This document shows positions 10,147-22,247 of a stretch of DNA of 64,000 nt, in pieces. The stretch is from Sinonovacula constricta (taxonomy: Eukaryota; Mollusca; Bivalvia; Cardiida; Solecurtidae), in contig CM017571.1 of the NCBI GenBank assembly GCA_007844125.1, positions 27,465,978-27,529,977 of the forward strand, read 5' to 3'. Made by a program: the position numbers and the translations under genes. The notes below the pieces were generated by a model. It ran no database searches. It worked only from the letters and a program-made list of their open reading frames with translations, and was not told the DNA's origin. Numbering within the stretch: position 1 is the first letter of the stretch; every line of letters begins with the position of its first letter.

Positions 10147-11540
10147 CTGCTACAATCATCATCTTTTTGATTATCCTCTTCATAATCATAATTATGATCT
10201 TTATCAAAGTCATCACCATCAGCAATGCAGACATCTGAAAACCATTCTCAATTTTTTTTTTATTTATCATACTTTTTCAAATAACTTTTCAATTTAATTT
10301 CAATTATAACTGATATCAGAAGAGAAATGATGTCCAGAAGATACAATCAACTGATTTTCAAATTTCTCACCTCTTCTTAATCAAAAATGTATGCTGAAGA
10401 TTTGATATTATCTCTATAAAAGATGGCCAGTAGGAAAGAAGAAGGAGAGTGTGAAAAATGGGAGGTGAATGTTTGGGAGACAAACATGGACATCGGAAAT
10501 AAAGAATTTAATCTGGCATCAATTAATTGACATATATATCTTGAAATATTGAGATTTAAAAAGAAGGTTAGATTATAAACATGAGGCAGAGGGGAAAAAG
10601 GGGGAGGTATAAAGGTGTGACAATTTTGGTACAAGGCCGAGAACAGGGATGAAAACTGTACATAGAGAGGAGATAGGAAACAAAAGGATTCAACTGAGTG
10701 GCTACCTATTGATGGATTTATCTTGAAATATGATCACTGTGTCCATACACCAGCGGAAGTGTCAAATAACAGAAATACATGACTTGACAACTGATTTGGA
10801 AAATATTTCAGAAAATTGATTTTTATCACTATTTTACAGGTTTGTGTGTAGTGATTGGGGTGGGGTTAGTCTTTTGGGGATGTACAACTGCACTGAAGAA
10901 TGTAATAAATGTATTTGAAGAAAAGGGATAAAACTATAATAATACAGGATGCCAAGTTGTATATTCATTTGGTGTTAATATTCTGGTTTTAGTTTTCAGT
11001 TACTCATTTTGCTCATAAAAAAGTTGCAGTTTCAGTATACATGTGTTGTTTTTTTTAAAACTTGTAGATGTGGTTTTCTTGAGGGTTTTTTTAACTTTCT
11101 TTTTCAAAATTATAAAGTTTGCAGCATGTACTTAAGAATTATTTTAAAACTATTCAGCTGTGAAACATTTGAATAAAAAAAATGTTGCCACTTAAAATCG
11201 CTCACTAAACTGAAGTACTGTTGTAAAATAGAAAATAAAGATTGAACACTGTTTGATATATTGCATATGTATAAAATATCTCCTCCACACCGATCTGCTC
11301 ACCTGTGAGTGAAATGAAAATTAAAAAAAAAAAATGGGCAAAATAAAAACCGACTTTTCTGCACATTTGATGAAGTGAGACTGACATTGCATGCATGATT
11401 GACTTCTGCTCATCATTCAAGTTAAAATAGCCTATTGAAGACTGTTTAATAGCTTCTCAAATCATTCAACACCACCCTCTGTTTTATTATTCAAACTTCA
11501 TTTGATTAAATATCCCTACCTATATCGTTGCCAGGGTTTC
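10146..11540. other. AT-rich spacer
   Basis: About 1.4 kb with nothing recognised. Small ORFs at 10,377-10,634 and 11,205-11,420 lack coding features. Confidence 0.5.
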
Positions 11541-11544
11541 ACTT

Positions 11545-11650
11545 TAACTTTCAGCCTGTTGCACCTGATCAGATTTGGGCAAATAGGGTAGATCCAGATC
11601 AGCCGGCTCTCCCTGTCTTACCAGGATCAGAACTATTTGTTGTTAAGTCA
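11545..11650. repeat. H fold-back element copy
   Basis: GGGCAAATAGGGTAGATCCA and GATCAGCCGGCTC form the left arm. CCAGGATCAGAACTATTTGT forms a diverged right arm. The outer flank begins CAGCCTGTTGCACCTGATCA. Confidence 0.7.
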
Positions 11651-12905
11651 CTAGGAATGTGAGTGTTTATGTTTGCAGGATGTTAAGATATTTTTTAAAG
11701 GTTATTAGCAAATTTAGAATGGTACAGGTTATAAAAGGTAAACACAAAATATTGACTTGTACCTGGCACGTAAAGCATGTGAGAATGAAGGGAAGAACCA
11801 ATCAATGCTGTAGGAGAAGTAAGGACGGAGGGATGGAGGGGAAGGAATAAAAGTCAGGATGAATATACAGCTTCTGATCAGATACATAAATTACTTTTAA
11901 TTAAAAATGTTTAAACACGTAGAAAATCACCAAACAGATCACCATCATTGGAGGACAGAGGACATTTGGGTTGACGTACTGGGTTGAATATATTACTTAC
12001 AGCAAATTATGCAAAGGTGGTGAATGGCACAGAATATTTTCTAGTAGAAGATCATTATGGATCAAGTTGCAAGCATATATTATATCAGTGTGGCTAGATT
12101 ATAGATGTTTGATACGACACGGGAGGCTGATGAAGATGATCATTTACACGAGGTCTTGATAAATATATACAGTGTGTTCTATCAGCAATATTTAACTTTT
12201 ATTCCCTGCTTTCTTTGAGTGAAACTTCAGTGATCTGTAAGGCCAGTTTGGGGATGAAATTTTGCACCATTCTACTCAGAAAAAATTATATGTAAATATT
12301 TTCCTCATTTGACTGCTGAAATTTCTTACCAAAATCTTTGAAATCAAAACGTTTTTAGGCATTCTATTCAGGGCTGGAAACTATCAAAATATGAGTGCAC
12401 CTTCTTGGACAGTTTTCTGCCAGAACAAGGACAAAAATGGACATTAAGTTCCTCCTAATTTTTTCAGTTATATTTAAATAGTACAAGATGCTAATCCAAA
12501 TTATTTTTGCCTGAGGATACAGACTTTCTTTACCAAAAGACTATCCTTCATAAATTCTTATGACTAGGTGGTACAATCACCCAACTTTTCAGTTCTAGCA
12601 AAGAATTCAAAATGGCTAAAGCTGAAAAATTGTGATCCCTTTGGCTTGAAAAACAAGGATTGAAGTCAAACTTCTGTGTTGGGATCCACTTTATACATAC
12701 AACCATGGATAGAAATTATAAATTTTATAACACATTCAAGTTAAAAACTGTATAAATAATTACTGGATAAGAAATATTTTTTGCACTTTATCCCCATACA
12801 TGTATATTAAATTTGGCCTTGTGGAACTTTCACCATTTACATTGTCTGAACATGGGATATACATCATCATTTTTAAAATCTTTATCTAATTTATTTTAAA
12901 GATTT
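11651..12905. other. Spacer
   Basis: No recognised gene or repeat over about 1.25 kb. Small plus ORFs at 11,659-11,850 and 11,971-12,159 have no support. Confidence 0.5.

Positions 12906-12908
<3 letters not shown>

Positions 12909-12944
<36 letters not shown>
12909..12944. repeat. (AAT)n microsatellite
   Basis: A pure ATA/AAT run of about 12 copies. Confidence 0.95.
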
Positions 12945-12948
<4 letters not shown>

Positions 12949-13335
12949 TAACTAGAAACTATAAAAGACATATTTTTACCAATGTTGGTCCAGGTTTTTT
13001 GTCCTTATGAGTAACCAACTACAATAGAATCCAATTATTCTGACTTGTTTATGTATCAAACATTCTCAAGAGAAGCCAGAGAAAACAAAGAAAGCACCAC
13101 CCCATCCCTGTTCTGGCTGAACTCCACTGATCACGTCCAGTTCAACTCCCCAGAACCTCATCTAAATATATCTAAATATAATTGCCACACAAAAGACATT
13201 GGCAGAAAACAAAGAGATGATTACGAACTGATAAGCCCAGCCAGTTTCTAACCCTATTCATTCTATATTCACTTTTAAGCAACCAAAAATCTGTATTTTT
13301 TAAATATAACTATATACAAAGGTAATAAAATATAT
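12945..13335. other. Spacer with unassigned 68-codon ORF
   Basis: The plus frame 13,045-13,251 has mixed composition (includes REARENKESTTPSLFWLNS), but it is unrecognised and has no clear splice borders. I do not annotate it as a gene. Confidence 0.3.
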
Positions 13336-13339
13336 TGGT

Positions 13340-13450
13340 TAAGATTAAGCAGCAAAAGATGCAGATCCTGATCAGACAGCTCCCAGTATATGGAACTGCA
13401 TTATTTACTTAAGCCTGATCAATTTGTGCTTAGCAGGTAAAGAGCAAGCC
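13340..13450. repeat. H fold-back element, well-preserved copy
   Basis: GCAGATCCTGATCAGACAGC (left arm), CCCAGTATATGG (loop side), CTGCATTATTTACTTAAGCC and TGATCAATTTGTGCTTAGCA (right arm and outer end). Useful as a reference for the family's right outer sequence. Confidence 0.75.
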
Positions 13451-13569
13451 ATGCTTTGGTTAATTTGTTTGACAGTTTTCCTTCTCCACTTATTTATCTA
13501 TACGTAAGTTTGACAACTACGCATCTGCCAAAATTCTCCACGGCCTCAGTGTGGGACAGATCCAGATTC

Positions 13570-13680
13570 TTTAGCTATGGCTAACGCTGAACCTGCCAAG
13601 TATAGATGGATCAGGGCAAATGGTATAAATCTAGATCAGGAAACCACAAACTTCTGATCTGTGTCTGCACAGTTTGATGC
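13570..13680. repeat. H element, diverged copy
   Basis: GAACCTGCCAAGTATAGATG, then GGGCAAATGGTATAAATCTA and GATCAGGAAACC, resemble the left half of H. The right half is poor. Confidence 0.5.
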
Positions 13681-13724
13681 AGAATGTCTTTTAATGTGTT
13701 TAAGTTTGCATATAGTTGTAAACA

Positions 13725-13945
13725 TAGGACTAAGATTAAGTCTGGGATATTAACACGCATAGGAGGAAAAAGGGGGGCTGATATTTGCCGATTTCCGTTC
13801 AGCGTGAGATCATACTTACATGGGAACGCAATCGAAATGTCACTTTTGAGAGATATGATTGGTGATAAGCTTTTCTCATAATGGTGCCGCAGTGAATAAA
13901 TACACTTCAGTGATTTGCTGATTGGTGTAGCAGACACTCTAAAAC
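13725..13945 (-). other. CpG-retaining block with strong minus-strand splice donor
   Basis: About nine CpGs lie in 220 bp against a CpG-poor background. On the minus strand, CCCAT followed by GTAAGTATG is a near-consensus donor, with the candidate exon ending at 13,820. Two minus frames stay open up to it. One could start at an ATG with MRKAYHQSYLSK. The other is continuous from an AG at CACCAATCAG. Neither translation is recognised. It may be an alternative or 5' UTR exon, or conserved non-coding DNA. Confidence 0.25.
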
Positions 13946-14029
13946 CAAGAGGGTGGGGGAAGTAACAGCAGACGTAAAGCTACGATGTGTCCCAATAAAA
14001 GATATGCTTTCAATTAGGTTCCTTGCCCG

Positions 14030-14150
14030 CTTATCATGAATTGTTCAGTCTTAGGCAACTAGTTGAAGACACTCTTCAGACAGCTTCCCCTGGGAGCAAT
14101 GTGATCAGGATCTACGCTATTTGCTGCAGAGTAATTAGATATATGTCTTT
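14030..14150. repeat. H fold-back element copy
   Basis: CAGACAGCTTCCCCTGGGAG and GTGATCAGGATCTACGCTAT, then TTGCTGCAG, give a clear right arm. The left arm is weak (CAGTCTTAGGCAACTAG). Confidence 0.65.
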
Positions 14151-15735
14151 TATCTATTTATAGAGATGTTGGCCAAAATTAAGAATTATAGACAGGGTAA
14201 TAAGCAGTTAGGCAGAGCAAGGAGTAAGACTGCTGATTTTTGTTTCTTGAACTGTTTTCCAAGCTGCAGTTTTACGTCCATACAATAAAACTGTCAACAA
14301 GAGAACCGACTGCTTTTTCTTTCTTTGTTTCACAAGAAAAAAGTAAATTTGCTACTGGCCAGGGGATAAACTCTTGTGAGTGAAATGAATTTTACAATTT
14401 ACTGAAATTTTCAAAGGACATAAGTAGTTTCAACTTATGGGCAATGGCAGACTGAAATTGAATAAAGGACATGATACGATGATGTCTGCATGGAACTTCA
14501 CCATGCTTTTAGTGATCGCAGCATTATGTTGTTAGACGAAGTTACAAATGCCCACAAAAGTAGGAGAACTAACATTTGCTGATATTTATGATGATAATCA
14601 TGACAATGTTTACCATGCTAATAAACAGAATAAATATGAATGTTTTATACTAGTTGGAACTGCTGCTGATGATTATATTGTTAAGGAAAAAGTATAACAA
14701 AAAATATAAATGACAAAATGATTGATGAACCATTGATGGTACTGATGATAAGAAAGAAGAGAACAACTATGAAAATGACAAAAAGAAAGAAGATGGTAAA
14801 AAAGGGAAAAGATAAATATTGCAAATAGATAGCTGATGTTGAAAAAATGGGAAAATAATATACAATGAAATGTGACTATGGTTATTTATGTTGTTTATAT
14901 TTCACATGTAGAACCCATTAAACTTTAACCAGATTTTCACATCCTAAATGACTAATCTTTCAACCAGCAAGAACCCCGTTAAGAAACCAAAACCAATTAA
15001 TTTACATGTTGTTTAGAATACCATCACCTTTTTCTATTAGTGTCAAAATGGCAGAAATGTTTGGCAAATGTTTTGGAAATGAAACTGTTTCCAAACCAAT
15101 GTATATTTTATTAGGGATTACTTTAAACATACAAAATTGATATACATCAATTAGGCAGGCTTTGAGATAAATATGTTTATACAGATCCCAGAAAAATACA
15201 GATTACTGGTTCTACAAAGGAAATTACATTTTAGAATCAATTAGGATTGGGTTTTAAGAATGAGTCAATGTGCTAAAGGCATTTATAAGAACTGGATCTA
15301 CTTGAGAAATTTCTTTATAGTTAATACACAACAGGTTTTGTAACTTCAAGTTAACATCAAGCCTTTTTACCTGTTCACTTCCTGGGTAGAACCAGTACTT
15401 GGGCAGCAACTATCTTTTTCCAGACAAATTAAGACAAACAAATTAAGAATTTTATGGGATATATTTCTAGAGTCAATCATATCTACACTCTATACATGTA
15501 TTGGAACCTCTGGAAAACCAACAATATCCCCAACAAAAAAACCTACCTTGCTGTCAGATATAAATCAAGATGGTAAAACATGGTGATTTCTATTGACCAT
15601 ATCTGTGTAACTGTGTCTGAATAAAGAACAAAGAAGTCAGGTTCAATTTAACATAATCAAGGCCAGACCTCTAAGGTCCTGATAATTGATACACAGTGGC
15701 TCCATTTTATTAAACCTACGTCTACCTCACCATTG
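14151..15735. other. AT-rich spacer
   Basis: No gene seen. CCTGGGTAGAACCAGTACTT (about 15,383) is an isolated SINE-A body core. The rest is unremarkable. Confidence 0.5.
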
Positions 15736-15995
15736 CCTTACAACCCTGATGGCTTTCCCTCCCCCCTCTCTCAATGGTTGCTCGTTGTTTTTTGTCGGTG
15801 CTACTTCGTTTACTGAGACCACTGTCTTTTTTTATATCACAGATGGAGAATTCCAACCGAAACTGCGCCACATAAATTCACCAATCATTTCGCCATTTCT
15901 TGCTGGTTTCTCATCTTGTTTTTTTTCCTGCCTGTTTTGTCTATATCTCCCATGTTTACTAATGGAACAGTTGTTTTATAGCCTCTTTTGAAAGG
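15736..15995. other. Pyrimidine-rich block with several CpGs
   Basis: It contains CCCTCCCCCCTCTCTC, six or seven CpGs and a CCAAT. A 101-codon plus ORF (15,686-15,991) and a short minus frame MWRSFGWNSPS cross it. None is recognised, and no clean exon pair can be drawn. Confidence 0.25.
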
Positions 15996-17007
15996 GGTGA
16001 GGCAGTTCCAAATAGGTTGATTGTATATCTGAAGTTTTATAGCTTTAATTATAAACAGATTTTATCATTTTATTGTGAATTTATGTGTACACTTCATGCA
16101 AAAGGAATTACTGCCAAACAGGTCCTACTCAGAAAACTTTGTGCTCATTCTGCTAGTGTGAAGTAATTCTCAATGTTATTGAACTATGGATAAAGGGGAA
16201 CAAATCAAGACTATCTATTCAATTTTTTAACAATGTTTAGGTATCATTTTAAATGTTAATCTTTCATGAACTTCCATTATTCTTTTTTCTTTCATATATG
16301 ATTTGTAGCATCCCACGGACACAATTATGGTAATATTAACTAATGTGGTCACCGTCTATATAGTCAGTACAGTCATATGTTGGCACCTCTTATCACACAG
16401 CCAAGGTCACTTTCCGACCACCTCGAAATTCAAATACTAATATAATTAATTACAATAAATAAGATCACTTTTGAATCTATGTCAATGCCCACTTCAAAAC
16501 ACTTCCTTGCTTATAATTTCATAATGAAGCCATATTCCAATAAGGTTATATCATGTAGACAAACATGTGCAAATATAGTTTTGTGTTTGTTAATAAGATA
16601 TGAAGGCTCGATCAAGATCAGTTGTTCTTTTTGTAATTGAACCATCCATTTTTTGTCTGATTTACTCATTTTGTGACCTTCTTTGACTTTCATAGATTAT
16701 AAAATCATAGTTATTTTCTAAGAAACAAGTTGACCAGATTACAAAAGTGTTGAGTTCTGTTTCTATATGCATATATGCATGTAACCACTCTTCCTATGGC
16801 TATCAATTCTTTAATTCTTAAGTAAGCCATTCGACTTCATGTTGTCAATTTATCCAACAAATTCTTTTGTCGGACAAGATTGTTAAGTTTACAAAGGAGA
16901 TGATAAAGTTTACTTCTATGATATGCTTTCAAACATAATTAGGTTATCTCTCTATTTCTACCATCAATATCTTAACTATAAGACTTCAAGCACATTTCTC
17001 ATTTTAG
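15996..17007. other. AT-rich spacer
   Basis: Nothing recognised. Confidence 0.5.
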
Positions 17008-17088
17008 AAACTCCTGTGACAGTTCTTTGACTTCCATGTTTTATATGATCGCACCTATTCGCCATCTCGTGAAAACTCTCCTAAGTAG
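17008..17088 (+). other. Weak plus-strand exon candidate
   Basis: An acceptor (CACATTTCTCATTTTAG) and a donor (AGTAG then GTAAGG) enclose 81 nt with one open frame, including MFYMIAPIRHLVKTLLS. The product is unrecognised. An 81-nt open frame between an AG and a GT is common by chance. Confidence 0.15.
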
Positions 17089-18270
17089 GTAAGGTCTCTC
17101 CATTTGGTGTAATGTGATTGCCCTCTAGTAGACATACCCACTTACTCTAAAATGATCAAACTTTATTGGTTCCAGCCTCACCAACCCCATCTCTCTGTAA
17201 GAGACTAGCCTACCCTGGCGTCAGTCTGTAATTATATCGACAATTATTAGATATGATTAGAAAATCTATTTGCAGCTTATTGCCTTGATGTATTCATTTC
17301 TTTGATCATAAGAAATGAGTAAGTGTACTAATCGAAATAGAGAGATTAGTATTTTATATATTGAAGAATATATTTAAGAGGGCTGGAGAGCGTTGATTTC
17401 TAAGCAGACTTGAAATGTGTTTTTTTAGTTTGAGAGAAGGGTAATGATAAGACTTCTTACTGGGGTCTTCACTCCCTGGAGGTGATTTTTGTGATCACGT
17501 TATCAGCATAAAGAATCACAGGAACTGAATCAGAACTCTTTAATGGCCATGTAACTCGCCAGTCCCTATAAATGCCAAGCTCATGCAGGTGGAGATTTTA
17601 AATGGAAGGAAAATCTCTTGCTCATGAATTAAATTTATAATATGTTTGATGGATTTTTTTTTGAGGATTTCAGATATGTTGTTACATTTTCTTAACAACT
17701 CTGCATGGAATTTTAGATATACACATTTATTGCAACAAAGTACTGGTCATTATGGTCTGGCTAGGAAGACAGTTGAAAACCATCTATGTAGTAACATCAT
17801 GGGTGTACCTTTGAGCAGCTGAAAAATCTCCATGCTCCACATTACATACAGGGAGATATATAACAGTGTTGAAAGTACTGTGGTACTTACTGCTTCAGAA
17901 AAGAAATAAGAAGCTCTACATATTTGTGTGTCTTTTCCAACTACACAACTCCTTTTTCAATGTAGTTCATAAGCAAAAGCTATAGTTAGAGAACCAAGAC
18001 ACCAAGACAGATTGACCCCCTTTACCAAATAAGAACCAGTATTTTGTCTTTCTTCATGGACAAATAAGAACCAGTCTTGTATCACCTTACATTGTTCAGC
18101 CAGCAGCCTCCTGTGTAAAGCACCAACTCTGTTTTCACTACTAAAGAAATAAATACAAAAATGTTTCAAAACTGAAAATAAGTTAACCCCAAATAAGAAT
18201 AACAAGGTTAGAGCTGAGAAATAACTTGTCAGTTACTTATGTGTGTGTACAATGTAAGAATAAATAGAAG
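17089..18270. other. Spacer with one small duplication
   Basis: No gene recognised. ACAAATAAGAACCAGTCTTG at about 18,060 repeats ACCAAATAAGAACCAGTATT at about 18,024, a local direct duplication. Confidence 0.45.
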
Positions 18271-18272
18271 TT

Positions 18273-18291
18273 GGGGGGCGGGGGGGAGGGG
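18273..18291 (+). other. G-quadruplex-prone motif
   Basis: G6-C-G7-A-G4. It lies inside a 148-codon minus ORF (18,237-18,683) that is unrecognised and not annotated as a gene. Confidence 0.6.
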
Positions 18292-18865
18292 AGCATAATA
18301 TAATTATTTTGTTTTCTCTTTTTGCAAAAAGCTATAAAAGCTAATATTTTGTGTAGCATGAAACAATAAGAAGGTTGATGGACCTGTGTAAAACTTAGTT
18401 GACATGGGAATAAAAGAGGAATGAGAAGGAAGAATGGTGGTACTGGAAGCTGCTGCAGCCCCAGCTGATTAATGCCTTGTAGAAGGTAGAGAGATGGCAG
18501 CACAGCAGAGTGAGGCACCCATGTATGTGTTGTAGATGTTGTTTTTTCTATTGATTTATACTGATGAGGACAGCTGTTGTTTCCAGTGAGCTGATCTGAT
18601 TTATTCTCGATTATAAACCCCCTGCCTGCAAGCAAGGGCAACTCATACACTGATTGGCTTGGTTCTGTTTGCAGAAATGGCATGGAAGGGTCTGGAGGAA
18701 GTAAGGGAGAGCAGGGAATTGAGGAGTGAGGGGTAGGGAGCTAAAACATAAAACAACAGTCAATCACTTCATGAGGACAAAGACAAAGAAGGAAATCAAG
18801 AGACTCATTTATTATAGCTTTCTACTGGAGATGTTTTTTGTTACATGGCACCTGCAAAATTATTG
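18292..18865. other. Spacer
   Basis: Covers most of the unrecognised 148-codon minus ORF. Its translation is rich in Leu, Pro and Phe without recognisable motifs, and no splice-supported model is apparent. Confidence 0.4.
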
Positions 18866-18867
18866 TC

Positions 18868-19030
18868 ATATTGGTGATGTCTAGCTAATAATTGGTGGAA
18901 TCGAACCCCAGACAATTGTCAGCGTAGAACCATCGGTGCACGGCTGGTCACCTGAAAGACCTCCCCACTTGAAAAGTTCTCACTCTGACCAGGACTCGAA
19001 CCTAATGGTGAGAGGATGATGAGTAGTTTT
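18868..19030 (-). repeat. SINE-A copy
   Basis: GATGTCTAGCTAATAATTGG, ACCCCAGACAATTGTCAGCG, TCACCTGAAAGACCTCCCC and CCAGGACTCGAACC (reverse-complement B box). The tRNA head beyond the B box is lost. Confidence 0.8.
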
Positions 19031-20126
19031 CTATATGGATCAAGTATTTTTGTTTTCCTTTTCTTGACCTTTAACTCAAGCAGGGGTGTGGAAATCCCAT
19101 GCCCAACTAACTCCATGCGGGAAATTTCATTGTTGGACAAGTGGAAGTTTTTGTCTAAGTTGTAATATTAGTTGTATTATGCTTTTCATATAAAGATTTC
19201 TTTGTTAAAAGTTAATTTCTAACAAATCTGTAATACACTGTGGGGATTAACATTAGGAATGTCCGGCTGTTGTTTCTGAAAAATCATTTGAAATGTGACT
19301 AAATGCAAAATACATTCAAGTTGTTTACTTGTACATGCTAAGCATAGTGAATGGGTGCATGTTCTTACGAAATTAATAAATTATCGAATAAATATTTGGA
19401 CAAAAGGAATTTTGTGATGGACAAGTAGATTTTTAAAGTCAAGATGCCCATGAACAAGTAGAAGAAAATTAAGGTTTTCTTCTTGTTTTGTGTTTTTGTT
19501 GTTTGGGACCATATCTATAGCTTAGGTTTTAAATTTATTGTTGTATATTTTTAGCTACAACTTAGGTTTTCTATTTGTTTTGATTGTCAACATGTATTTA
19601 TATTCTATTTCCACTTAACTATAGTAAAAAAATAAAATCTTGTAAAATAAACAAAAAAACATGAACATTGATGTTTATATCCTCTTGAATTAATCAGAAG
19701 TAAAAATTTAATAGTCCAAGCTATTGATAAACACCAAGACAATCAAAACCTTACAACTCCAGGGCAAACTACTATCTACTGAGATAAGGAGGCGTTTCTT
19801 TTTTCCAAAGATTTTTTTTCCTGGAGATGCCTCCTGATCAGGTGTTTATTTAAGTTGATCATAAAAATCATGGTAATCTGTCAGACATATTGGGGTCTGG
19901 AGCAGGCATGTTGGGTTAGGACAGGAAATGCTAGCTGGTGTCAGATTTGAGGCTCTGGTTAATGGGCTGGATTGATGTGATTTGTGACCTGCCCACCACA
20001 GGGGGCTGGCTCCCAAACTGTTAAACAACATTTACATCAGTCAGGGTTATATACACTCTTAGAGGGGCTTGAGATCATCAATTTAATCTCATCTTGATAT
20101 TAATAATAAATGATGGCATCATTGGT
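19031..20126. other. AT-rich spacer
   Basis: No gene or repeat recognised. The minus ORF 19,846-20,031 has no coding features. Confidence 0.5.
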
Positions 20127-20142
20127 GGGGGAGGGGGGGAGG
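20127..20142 (+). other. G-rich tract
   Basis: G5-A-G7-A-G2. The long runs could split into four G-tracts. Confidence 0.5.
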
Positions 20143-20214
20143 AAAAAGTTTGTTTTTGTGGCTAATCTCACTGACACCTGACCATTATACCCTCATTAAG
20201 CTATAATTGCTTAA

Positions 20215-20375
20215 GCAATCAAATTGATGTCTGGGTAGAACCACGGGCACACTGCATGTCAACTCAAAGACCTTCACGCAAACACTGAACTGTTACTTGA
20301 ATCTACATTGAGTGAGGCTGAAGAGTCAGAGACCATTGCAGCAATTCTAGCCACTGGGCCATGGATTCCCCCTCT
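20215..20375 (-). repeat. SINE-A, diverged copy with tRNA-like head
   Basis: TCTGGGTAGAACCACGGGCA, TCAACTCAAAGACCTTC, then GAGTGAGGCTGAAGAGTCAG and AGCCACTGGGCCATGGATTC, which is the degenerate head. The plus ORF 20,308-20,499 over it is SINE-derived. Confidence 0.7.
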
Positions 20376-20589
20376 GAAACAATCAGTACTGTCAAAAAGC
20401 TCAATGTTTCATCTAAAAGGGATAGAAAATGTCAATCCCCCATCCAGTAGGCCTGAATTTCAATCACTGGCTGCGACATGGCACAGTTTAAACAAATAGT
20501 AGTAGTGTAGTTTGAAATTCCTTTCTAAAACCTTTATGCTGATAGTAAATGATGCCAAAATATAAAGCATTGCAGAAATAAAAGGTTTT

Positions 20590-20900
20590 CTAGTTAAGCG
20601 ATTCAGAGGGTAGGGTTTTAAAAGAGTACTGCGTAGGCATTGCCTTCAGATACTGAAGGTCTTAGGTTCAATCCTTGGTCAAAAAAAGGTCATGATATAA
20701 GTCCTCTGCATATGCTTAGCTTATTAAAACAATACAGCCCAGAACTTGCTGGCTGGCTGTCAGGTGTTTATGACATGATGTCACAAAGAAGGCAGTACAG
20801 CACCTGATTGCAGTAAACACCCGCATGGGAATGAAAAAAAGACAACGGGTGGGATGTTAAAAGAAACAATACCACCAACAAACATCATCATGAGGTATCT
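20590..20900 (+). repeat. SINE-like element (family D)
   Basis: A B-box-like AGGTTCAATCCT (about 20,664) follows a weak A-box region. The body then runs through GCTGGCTGTCAGGTGTTTAT, AAGGCAGTACAGCACC and AACGGGTGGGATGTTAAA. It seems distinct from families A and B. This is the only copy I see, so the family call rests on the tRNA-like box alone. Confidence 0.4.
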
Positions 20901-21514
20901 AAGTGTTTGATAATGCTGCATTAGTGTATCCAAACACTAGGGACAAGTGAAAAACTTATCAGTAAGTGCATTTCATTATATGCTGCTGCTCTAATAAATC
21001 ATATTTATTTACAAATGACAGAGTCAATTCTGAAAATAACCAGTTGCGAAAAGTTCCCAATCTAGCAATCCTTCATAAGCATGCAGAATTGCAAAATTTT
21101 CACAAAGAAGAAATGAGAAATTTCTCTCCATGGCAGTGGGTAAAAAAAGGGTCTCTCAATGGTTTTGCATGCTTGAAGCCGCCATGATGTAGCCAATCTG
21201 TTTACAGGGTCCAGTTAGGGGAAAACATGTGGTGAAACTTTTCACTGGTGAAACCGACAATAAATAATTGATTCAGCAGTGGCTTTATAGAACATAAAAG
21301 CAGCCGGATAAACATTAGCCAAAAGTATACACACAATGATTTGGATATAATGATTCAACTAAATTAAAGCACAGTTAACTGGTTCAACAAGTGATATTTA
21401 ATCATGCTAGCTCATAATATTGTGGCATATAAAAGTGGGAAAGGAAGGGGAACAGCAATTCAAAACAAATCTAGGATGACTTAATCCATATCATTTTTAT
21501 ACTTTGGAAATACA
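20901..21514. other. Spacer
   Basis: Nothing recognised. The 73-codon plus ORF (20,966-21,187) is unsupported. Confidence 0.45.
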
Positions 21515-21700
21515 TCACAGCCATCGATTATGGTCATTAAAGCGATGTCCAGCTATTTTGGGAGAGGAAAACCCCAGACAATTGTCAGGGTAGATCCAAT
21601 GATGCACCACAGGACAGCTGGAAGACCAGAAAGTCCTTAACGTCGAACTAGCCTCTAACCCAGGCAGAGAGAGGCTAAGCAGTCAGAAAGGTTATAAGCG
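21515..21700 (-). repeat. SINE-A copy, left half of an inverted pair
   Basis: TTATGGTCATTAAAGCGATG, GAGGAAAACCCCAGACAATT, CACAGGACAGCTGGAAGACC and GAGAGGCTAAGCAGTCAG follow the family order. It meets an opposite-oriented fragment at about 21,700. Confidence 0.8.
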
Positions 21701-21765
21701 AACCTGCAGTGGGCTGGTGGTTCTACCCAGAAATTTTCCTGGCTGAAAATAGCTAGGTGTCAATA
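21701..21765 (+). repeat. SINE-A fragment, right half of an inverted pair
   Basis: GCTGGTGGTTCTACCCAGAA, then ATTTTCCTGGCTGAAAATAG, is the reverse complement of the SINE-A body (GTAGAACCACC region). It forms a partial palindrome with the neighbouring copy. Confidence 0.7.
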
Positions 21766-22235
21766 TAATGACCTATAATAGCACCATTGCCTAAACACCA
21801 AACTCACCAAATGCTTCAGTTTAATATTCACTGATTATCAATTCATTTTTTTTTTCTACTTAAATTGATTTTAAACAAAATGCCCTTCGGTCACAGATGT
21901 CCTATACATGTATCAATCCCAAAATCCTTTCCACAATTCCAAACAAAAAGCTCATTTTACCATTTTCAACGCAATTTCCTACATTATTACCAGCTAATAA
22001 ATCAAAATTAAGATCGCAACATGCTTTCCTTTTGACAAAAAAATAATAACATACATTCATGTGGATGAATAGATTAAGTGGGGCACCACTAGATCTTTGT
22101 AACGAACAATCTCTTATTGGGAAGGGTTTTTTTTCTGTATGCAGACCTCTTGAAACCAGTAACAAGCATTTGTATGTTCATTCAAGCTGTCCTGTTACTG
22201 CTGTCTGACAAAGATAAAGTGCCAGCACAAGCACC
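21766..22235. other. Spacer
   Basis: Nothing recognised. The 87-codon minus ORF (21,902-22,165) lacks identifiable motifs. Confidence 0.45.
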
Positions 22236-22247
22236 TTTGTCTTGACT

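Noticed and set aside
10025..10270. Poly-Met and poly-Ile ORFs
   Set aside because: Translations of the (ATC)19 microsatellite.
15660..15690. Minus-strand AG then GACCTTAGAGG as the expected next CUX1/CASP exon (DLRKQ)
   Set aside because: The translation continues DLRGLALIM, which does not match the family beyond three residues.
18237..18683. 148-codon minus ORF as a gene
   Set aside because: It is the longest ORF outside the tandem arrays and the 1.5-kb interspersed element, but has no motifs, low-complexity Leu/Pro/Phe content, a G-rich tract inside it and no splice partners.
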